This document shows, piece by piece, positions 26,070 through 30,818 of a DNA stretch of 30,818 nt. The DNA is taken from contig JAHHSQ010000015.1 in the NCBI GenBank assembly GCA_020025135.1, forward strand, positions 1-30,818, read 5' to 3'. A program made the position numbers and the translations under genes. Numbering within the stretch: position 1 is the stretch's first letter; every line of letters starts with the position of its first letter. The notes under the pieces are model-generated. The model did no database searches, was not told the DNA's origin, and saw nothing but the letters and a program-made list of their open reading frames with translations. The stretch comes from Pectinatus sp. (GTDB lineage Bacteria > Bacillota > Negativicutes > Selenomonadales > Selenomonadaceae).

Positions 26070-26111
26070 TAAGATGGGACTAACAGTGCTTCCTTTCTTA
26101 TGTATTGTGAT

Positions 26112-26140
26112 ATTATAAAAATTTTATCTGTATTTCCTCA
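26112..26140 (-). promoter_or_regulatory. candidate promoter for map
   Basis: On the minus strand TATAAT (26117-26112) lies 17 bp from TGAGGA (26140-26135), a poor -35. The leader to ATG 26069 would be about 35 nt and includes AAAGGAAG. It is the likely head of the map-ftsEX-envC-ctpA-uvrBA run. Confidence 0.4.
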
Positions 26141-26180
26141 GACAAAATTGCTCTAGATAATTTTCTATCTGGAAACAATA

Positions 26181-26197
26181 ATATTATAACATAATAT
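26181..26197. repeat. AT-rich palindrome upstream of uvrC
   Basis: ATATTAT (26181-26187) and ATAATAT (26191-26197) form a 7-bp palindrome around AAC, inside the map/uvrC divergent region. It may overlap a plus-strand -10 box. AT-rich palindromes occur by chance, so weight is low. Confidence 0.25.
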
Positions 26198-26202
26198 CTC
26201 CT

Positions 26203-26376
26203 TTGTATAGCATTATTCTTAATGGTGATATTTCTTTACTATTACCTGCAGATGGTCAGCTTGATTTAGAAAAAGATGTTATTTTAGTAGAAGGGGCTTG
26301 CAACCGTCTGTTAATTCGGCTAGTATGGGTTTATGATGACAGAATTATTGAAGCAAAAATTAAAGCAACTGCCTGA
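26203..26376 (+). pseudogene. possible small ORF or gene remnant overlapping the uvrC start
   Basis: One frame is open from 26182 to the stop at 26374-26376. Read from TTG 26203 it gives 57 residues. The middle part, NGDISLLLPADGQLDLEKDV, looks protein-like in codon choice, while the last 14 codons overlap uvrC in another frame. There is no ATG or GTG start and no SD. It may be the tail of a lost gene, a translated leader coupled to uvrC (whose own SD is weak), or chance. I recognise no family. Confidence 0.25.
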
Positions 26377-28144
26377 AAAACCAGGTGTATATATCATGAA
26401 AGATGCTAGTGACAAGATAATTTACGTGGGCAAGGCGCGTATTTTGAAAAATAGAGTACGTCAGTATTTTCAGAGCAATCGCAATCATCCTGCCAAGGTA
26501 GTGGCGATGGTGAAGCGGATTGACAATTTTGAGATTATTATCACTAACTCAGAATTGGAAGCACTTATTTTAGAATGCAATCTCATCAAAAAACATCATC
26601 CACGCTATAATATCAGTTTAAAAGATGATAAAAGCTATCCATATTTAAAACTCACTGTGCAAGAAATGTATCCACGTTTATTTTTGACACATCATTTGGA
26701 AAAAGATGGGGCGAAATACTTTGGCCCTTATACTAATATCAAAGCCGTGCGTGAGACTTTGGGTGTTTTGCGGAAAATTTTCCCCTTGCGCACTTGCAAG
26801 CAGATGCAGGTACGGCGACCTTGTTTGGAATATTATATTGGACGTTGTTTAGCTCCGTGTCAGGAAAAGATTTCTCCAGAAGTTTATGGTGAAATGGTGC
26901 AAGCTATTTTACTTTTTCTTTCTGGGAAAAGTGATAGTTTAGCGGAAAAATTGCATGCAGAGATGCAAAAGGCTGCCAAAGAGATGGATTTTGAAAAAGC
27001 AGCGCGTTTACGCGACCAATGGCAGGCTGTGCAGATAATTGTAGAAAAACAGAAGATTGCCTTACAAGACGAGGGAAATCGCGATATCGTTGGTTTAGCT
27101 CGTTCGGAAGAAAATACCTGTATTCAAATTTTTTATGTTCGGCATGGCAAGATGACTGGACGAAGTCATTTTTTTCTTCAAAATACCGAGGGAGAAACAG
27201 ATGTCGCTGTCTTACAGAGTTTTCTCGGCCAATATTATAATACGGCGCTTTCTTACCCAGCGGAGATTTTGTTACCCGTTATCTTGCCCGATAAAGTGCT
27301 CTTAGAAGCCTGGCTGCGGCATCAAAGCGGAAAGAAAGTAGAACTTTTTTATCCGCAAAAGGGAATGAAACGGGAATTAGTTGCCATGGCAGAGATGAAT
27401 GCTAAGCGGTATCTTATCGATATAGAAGAGCGTAGTATGGCTAAGGAACAAGCTGGTAGAATGGCCGTATTAGAATTACAAAAATATTTACAGCTACCGA
27501 ATCCACCGAAACGAATAGAGTGTTTTGATATTTCGCATATTCAAGGCTCGGAAACAGTAGCTTCTATGGTGGTATTTGTAGAAGGACGGCCTTTAAAGCG
27601 TGCTTATAGGCATTTTAAAATTCAGTCTACGGAGGGAAAACCAGATGATTTTCTCTCCATGCGGGAAGTAGTTTATAGGCGTTATGTAAAGCATGCTCTT
27701 ACAGATTGTCCAGACCTCATCGTTATAGATGGCGGTAAAGGCCAATTAGGCTCAGCGTTGGAGATAATTCGCGGGGCCGGTTTAGACTCCTTGCCAGTTG
27801 TGGGGTTAGCCAAGCAGTTTGAATATATCTTTGTGGAAGGGAAAAGCGACCCAGTTATCTTGCCAAGAGATAGCAAGGCTTTGTTTTTAGTGCAACAGGT
27901 GCGTGATGAGGCACATCGTTTTGCGATAACGTATCACCGTAAGTTGCGTGGTAAACGAAATTTGACCTCCATATTGGATCATATTGAAGGCATTGGGCCA
28001 AAGCGGCGACAGGCTCTTTGGCAATATTTTGGTAATTTAGAGAAGATAAAAGCAGCGAATATAGAAGAGTTGGCAGCGGCGCCACGAATGAATATCAAGG
28101 TAGCAACAGCAGTGTATAATTTCTTTGCTGCCCACAGAAAATAG
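26333..28144 (+). CDS. uvrC: excinuclease ABC subunit C
   Basis: Dual-incision nuclease of nucleotide excision repair. The product is 603 residues. The N-terminal GIY-YIG domain (GVYIMKD then IIYVGKA at about 17-40) makes the 3' cut. A cysteine cluster (RTCKQ, RRPCLEYYIGRCLAPC) near 150-175 matches the iron-sulfur-type region. A UVR domain (MDFEKAARLRDQW) is near 220. The RNase H-like UvrC homology region includes ECFDISHIQG near 400 and VIDGGKGQLG near 465, and a C-terminal double HhH has EGIGPKRRQAL near 555. ATG 26333 or 26336; no strong SD. It is transcribed divergently from the run that holds uvrA and uvrB. Confidence 0.97.
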   Translation: MMTELLKQKLKQLPEKPGVYIMKDASDKIIYVGKARILKNRVRQYFQSNRNHPAKVVAMVKRIDNFEIIITNSELEALILECNLIKKHHPRYNISLKDDKSYPYLKLTVQEMYPRLFLTHHLEKDGAKYFGPYTNIKAVRETLGVLRKIFPLRTCKQMQVRRPCLEYYIGRCLAPCQEKISPEVYGEMVQAILLFLSGKSDSLAEKLHAEMQKAAKEMDFEKAARLRDQWQAVQIIVEKQKIALQDEGNRDIVGLARSEENTCIQIFYVRHGKMTGRSHFFLQNTEGETDVAVLQSFLGQYYNTALSYPAEILLPVILPDKVLLEAWLRHQSGKKVELFYPQKGMKRELVAMAEMNAKRYLIDIEERSMAKEQAGRMAVLELQKYLQLPNPPKRIECFDISHIQGSETVASMVVFVEGRPLKRAYRHFKIQSTEGKPDDFLSMREVVYRRYVKHALTDCPDLIVIDGGKGQLGSALEIIRGAGLDSLPVVGLAKQFEYIFVEGKSDPVILPRDSKALFLVQQVRDEAHRFAITYHRKLRGKRNLTSILDHIEGIGPKRRQALWQYFGNLEKIKAANIEELAAAPRMNIKVATAVYNFFAAHRK

Positions 28145-28161
28145 GCGATGGGGTGGATTAA

Positions 28162-29022
28162 TTGCAGAAAATAGATTTACATGTACATTCGACGATATCA
28201 GATGGCACTTATACGCCAGAAAAAATCATCACTTTGGCGAAAAAAAATGGCTTGGCTGGTATCGCTATAACAGACCATGATAGCATTGCTGGCGTTGAGC
28301 GAGCGCGCAAAATGGCTAATAGATTGGGCATAAAATATTTTACTGGCATGGAGTTGACTATTTCTTATCAGAGTCGCAAGCTTCATGTAGTAGCATTAAA
28401 TTTTGATGAAAAATCGCCGGCATTTTTGGCTTTGTACAAGAAAATTAGACAAAATAAAGAAAGCAATATGGAAGCGATATTAGATAGTATCGCTAGACGT
28501 GGGTTGCCGGTTAGTAAGGAAGCAGTACTTCCTTATGTAAATGTAGGAGAGGCGCTTGACCGCTATGCAATTGTGCGCTACATTTTAACCACTACGCACA
28601 GTATTGGCAAATTACCGATGATGTGGAATACTTATTTGGCTCCAGCTTTAGCCGAGCTGGATATAGACCCAGATATTGATTTACTGACGGCGGCAAAAGG
28701 TATCCACGGTGCAGGTGGCATTTTGTCTTTGGCTCATTACCATAAAAAAACGGGTTTAGGCGGTTTGACCCGCCGTGAACAAGAGCAAGAACTAGTAAAT
28801 CTTGTAGGACTGGGGTTAGATGGTATGGAAGGAGAATATAGTGATTATAATGCTGAAGAGCGCTCTTTTGCCCACGCCATGTTGGAAAAGTATCATCTTT
28901 TAGGGACAGGTGGCAGTGATTTTCATGGTGCTAACCGTCCTGATAATGATTTAGGTAGTGGTAGGCAAGGTAGCCTTTTTGTGCCACAGCATTATTGGGA
29001 TGAAATCATCAAGCACAGATAA
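28162..29022 (+). CDS. PHP-domain phosphoesterase (RNase AM/YciV-like)
   Basis: Metal-dependent phosphoesterase of 286 residues in the PHP (polymerase and histidinol phosphatase) family. The metal-binding motifs are HVHSTISDG near residue 7, ITDHDS near 38, GMELT near 63, LAHYHK near 193, and GGSDFHG near 252. The insert between motifs and the total length fit the YciV/TrpH group. Members of that group act as a 5'-3' exonuclease on short RNA or as nucleoside 3',5'-bisphosphate phosphatases; which applies here cannot be told. The start is TTG 28162 with a GGGGTGG SD, 17 nt after the uvrC stop, so it is probably co-transcribed with uvrC. Confidence 0.9.
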   Translation: MQKIDLHVHSTISDGTYTPEKIITLAKKNGLAGIAITDHDSIAGVERARKMANRLGIKYFTGMELTISYQSRKLHVVALNFDEKSPAFLALYKKIRQNKESNMEAILDSIARRGLPVSKEAVLPYVNVGEALDRYAIVRYILTTTHSIGKLPMMWNTYLAPALAELDIDPDIDLLTAAKGIHGAGGILSLAHYHKKTGLGGLTRREQEQELVNLVGLGLDGMEGEYSDYNAEERSFAHAMLEKYHLLGTGGSDFHGANRPDNDLGSGRQGSLFVPQHYWDEIIKHR

Positions 29023-29036
29023 ATTATGTTTTTAGA

Positions 29037-29052
29037 TATTTTAGCTAAAATA
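29037..29052. repeat. 16-bp perfect palindrome before the carbonic anhydrase gene
   Basis: Positions 29037-29052 read TATTTTAGCTAAAATA, a perfect palindrome 17 bp before the ATG at 29069. It could be an operator or a weak hairpin. AT-rich content makes chance occurrence plausible. Confidence 0.3.
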
Positions 29053-29068
29053 CTAGTGGAGAAGAAAA

Positions 29069-29551
29069 ATGAAAGATAATATCAAGATTGCCCCTTCGGC
29101 TCGCGTGTTTGCACAAGCTATATTGAAGGGAAAGGTAGAATTAAAAGCGGGGAGTAGTGTGTGGTACAATGCTACTTTGCGCGGTGATTTAGCTCCTATT
29201 ATTGTAGGAAGATATAGCAATGTACAGGATAATGCCGTTTTACACGTGGCTGACGATTTACCGTGTAAAGTAGGTAATTATGTCACTGTGGGGCATGGTG
29301 CGATATTGCATGCCTGTACGGTAGAGAATGAATGTTTAATTGGCATGCATGCTACAGTATTAGATGGGGCGGTCATCGGCAAACAATCGATAGTCGGAGC
29401 TGGAGCCTTGGTTACAAAGGGGACAGTTGTGCCAGCTGGTTCGCTAGTTTTAGGGGTGCCGGCAAAAGTAGTGCGAGCTTTAACAGAAGAAGAGAGAAAG
29501 TCTTTGTATCCCCATGCCATGAAATATAATCGTATGGCAGAGGAAGAATGA
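29069..29551 (+). CDS. gamma carbonic anhydrase family protein
   Basis: Left-handed beta-helix protein of 160 residues, made of hexapeptide repeats (such as VGNYVTVGHGAILHAC and IGMHATVLDGAVIG). It is of the YrdA/PaaY/CaiE type and would form trimers. Candidate zinc ligands are the His in VLHVADD and the two histidines in VGHGAILHA, in the expected places. Family members vary: some hydrate CO2, while others have no proven activity. The SD GGAGAAG precedes ATG 29069. It is the last gene of the uvrC-PHP unit; its stop abuts the terminator stem. Confidence 0.9.
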   Translation: MKDNIKIAPSARVFAQAILKGKVELKAGSSVWYNATLRGDLAPIIVGRYSNVQDNAVLHVADDLPCKVGNYVTVGHGAILHACTVENECLIGMHATVLDGAVIGKQSIVGAGALVTKGTVVPAGSLVLGVPAKVVRALTEEERKSLYPHAMKYNRMAEEE

Positions 29552-29590
29552 AAAAAGGTTGACCATACATATATATGGTCAACCTTTTTT
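29551..29590. terminator. bidirectional terminator between gamma-CA and HD-GYP genes
   Basis: A perfect 17-bp stem (29551-29567 with 29574-29590) with loop CATATA. Six A residues and six T residues flank it, giving a U-tract in both directions. The two stop codons touch its edges. Confidence 0.93.
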
Positions 29591-30714
29591 CATAAAAGGG
29601 TCTGTGGGTCAAAATCCATTGTAGTGTATAAATTGTATAATTCTTTATCACTGTATACACAATCAATACTGACACCACGCTCCTGTGCTAAGTCTAAAGT
29701 CAAGGAAGTTTTCAATTTATGACAGTCATTGTCGGCAAAAACTTTGACGATAGGAGTCAAAACGGCTTCAGGAAATACCTTGGAAACTATGGCAATGCCA
29801 ATATTTAATTTTACGACAGAGCCAACAGGATAAATGGCAATATTGTCGAAAAATTTCTGAAGATAATCGCTTTGAAAAGAGTTGGGAGAATGAAGCGACA
29901 TGATATTATAAGCGATATGTGGTTTATAAGCTCTTTTGTAAGCACGCTCACTGGTTAGCGCATCGAAAACATCGGCGATGCTTACCATTTTGGCAAAAGG
30001 ATGAATTTGCTTGTCCTTGAGGTGGAATGGATAGCCGGAGCCATCTATTTTTTCGTGATGTTGGCTGGCGATGGACATAATACTTTCGCTAAAACAGCCA
30101 GCTTTTTTTAAAGCAGAGAGGGAATCTAAAGGATGATTTTTTATGAGCGTGAATTCATCGTTCGTTAACGGCTCTTTTTTGTTTAAAATATTTTCTGGAA
30201 TACAATTTTTGCCTACATCGTGTAATAAAGCTCCTAAAGTAAGTTCTTTTAAATCGGATAAGGATAATTTATTGATAATGCCTAAAAAAGTTGCTAAGAC
30301 AGCGACATTGATGGAATGCACCAGTGTGTAGCTATCATGTGAGCGGACATTATTCATCTGAATTAAAGCTTGTCCATTATTCGTAAAAATTTCTTCGATT
30401 ATCTTGTAAACGGCATCCTGCAAATCCTGGATGAAAAAGATACCGCTACTTCGAAAGTTTTCTAGCGAGCTAGAAAGTGCTAGAAGAGCTTCCTGTTTCG
30501 TGTAATCGTGTACGATATCTTGCGGTATAGTTACAGAATGGAGGGGTGTCAGGCCAGTTACGGCAACGCGAGGGATAGAAAAATTCCTCACTTTTTGAAT
30601 TAGTTGCGGTGTTAATACAGTACCACTTTTTAGAAGAAAGGTTCCATGTTCGGCAAACACGCTTTGGTAGAGAGTCATGCCAGGGCGCAATTCACTAACT
30701 GGCAAAATTATCAT
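29590..30714 (-). CDS. HD-GYP domain phosphodiesterase
   Basis: Likely cyclic di-GMP phosphodiesterase of 374 residues. The N-terminal 100 residues (opening ILPVSELRPGMTL) form a DUF3391-like or uncharacterised sensory segment. The HD-GYP domain follows: HDSYTLVHSINVA near 130, LLHDVGKNCIP near 165, KNHPLDSL, HHEKIDGSGYP near 218, and IADVFDALTSERAYK near 245. The HD pair and the GYP loop are intact, so it is probably active. There is no transmembrane segment and no receiver domain, so it is cytosolic. The C-terminal tail after about residue 285 is not assigned. The leader lies next to an IS-like end, and the SD before ATG 30714 is weak. Confidence 0.93.
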   Translation of the reverse strand: MIILPVSELRPGMTLYQSVFAEHGTFLLKSGTVLTPQLIQKVRNFSIPRVAVTGLTPLHSVTIPQDIVHDYTKQEALLALSSSLENFRSSGIFFIQDLQDAVYKIIEEIFTNNGQALIQMNNVRSHDSYTLVHSINVAVLATFLGIINKLSLSDLKELTLGALLHDVGKNCIPENILNKKEPLTNDEFTLIKNHPLDSLSALKKAGCFSESIMSIASQHHEKIDGSGYPFHLKDKQIHPFAKMVSIADVFDALTSERAYKRAYKPHIAYNIMSLHSPNSFQSDYLQKFFDNIAIYPVGSVVKLNIGIAIVSKVFPEAVLTPIVKVFADNDCHKLKTSLTLDLAQERGVSIDCVYSDKELYNLYTTMDFDPQTLL

Positions 30715-30765
30715 TATATATCACACTTTCTAAAAAAGTCTGCAGCCTATATCGAACTTATACTA

Positions 30766-30818
30766 TTGACATACTCCCCACGGCTAAAGCCGGGGGATTC
30801 TGGGATATTAGCGAACCT
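30766..30818 (-). mobile_element. partial end of an IS200/IS605-type (TnpB) element
   Basis: TTGACATACTCCCC followed by a hairpin of CCCC-A-CGGC (30776-30784) with GCCGGGGG (from 30789), loop TAAA, then GATTCTGGG, matches the common right end and omega-RNA region of IS605-family elements carrying tnpB. In that family tnpB ends near this hairpin, so tnpB should be on the minus strand beyond 30818. The outer boundary is near 30766. Only the end is inside the window. Confidence 0.7.

Noticed and set aside
1..30818. CRISPR array, tRNA or rRNA genes
   Set aside because: No regularly spaced direct repeats and no tRNA-like cloverleaf or rRNA segment were recognised on either strand.

Overview
The window is AT-rich, low-GC bacterial DNA with Gram-positive-style Shine-Dalgarno (SD) sites, frequent TTG/GTG starts and long U-tract terminators. 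The gene set combines an anaerobic glycerol-3-phosphate dehydrogenase (glpABC), a superoxide reductase, FtsEX with an EnvC-like peptidase, and an HD-GYP protein. This suggests a strict or near-strict anaerobe of the Firmicutes, possibly Negativicutes. The taxon is an inference, because no rRNA or other decisive marker is present.

Layout. (1) Positions 1-1758 hold a membrane-anchored protein gene split in two. The two halves are separated by about 432 nt with no long ORF, and this segment carries the recognisable core of a group I intron: P/Q elements forming P4, R/S elements forming P7, and P6 and P8 hairpins. The intron starts right after TTGAT and has a subterminal hairpin at its 3' side, which resembles an IStron that lacks its transposase genes. 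(2) Positions 1804-7959 hold a glycerol block on the plus strand: glpK, terminator, glpA-glpB-glpC with overlapping or abutting ends, then an orphan dhaM with its own sigma-A-type promoter. (3) Positions 8168-10024 hold superoxide reductase and an M18 aminopeptidase, each followed by a strong terminator. (4) brnQ lies on the minus strand at 10109-11482. (5) Positions 11751-16246 hold a plus-strand operon: YdcF/DUF218 membrane protein, phosphohexomutase, galU and pgi. These genes link fructose-6-P, glucose-6-P, glucose-1-P and UDP-glucose to envelope precursors. (6) Positions 16301-26069 hold a long minus-strand run, in transcription order: map, ftsE, ftsX, envC-like peptidase, ctpA, uvrB, uvrA. 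It joins cell-wall remodelling to excision repair. (7) Positions 26333-29551 hold uvrC, a PHP phosphoesterase and a gamma-carbonic-anhydrase-like protein on the plus strand, closed by a bidirectional terminator. (8) An HD-GYP gene lies on the minus strand at 29590-30714. (9) The last 55 bases look like the end of an IS200/IS605-type (TnpB) element that continues beyond the window.

The main discovery candidate is the small group I intron, or transposase-less IStron, inside a chromosomal protein gene. Before splicing, the reading frame stops at the first intron codon. Removing 433-864 (or 433-861) joins the two halves in frame. The rest of the window is largely conventional housekeeping, with a few unusual leaders noted under findings.
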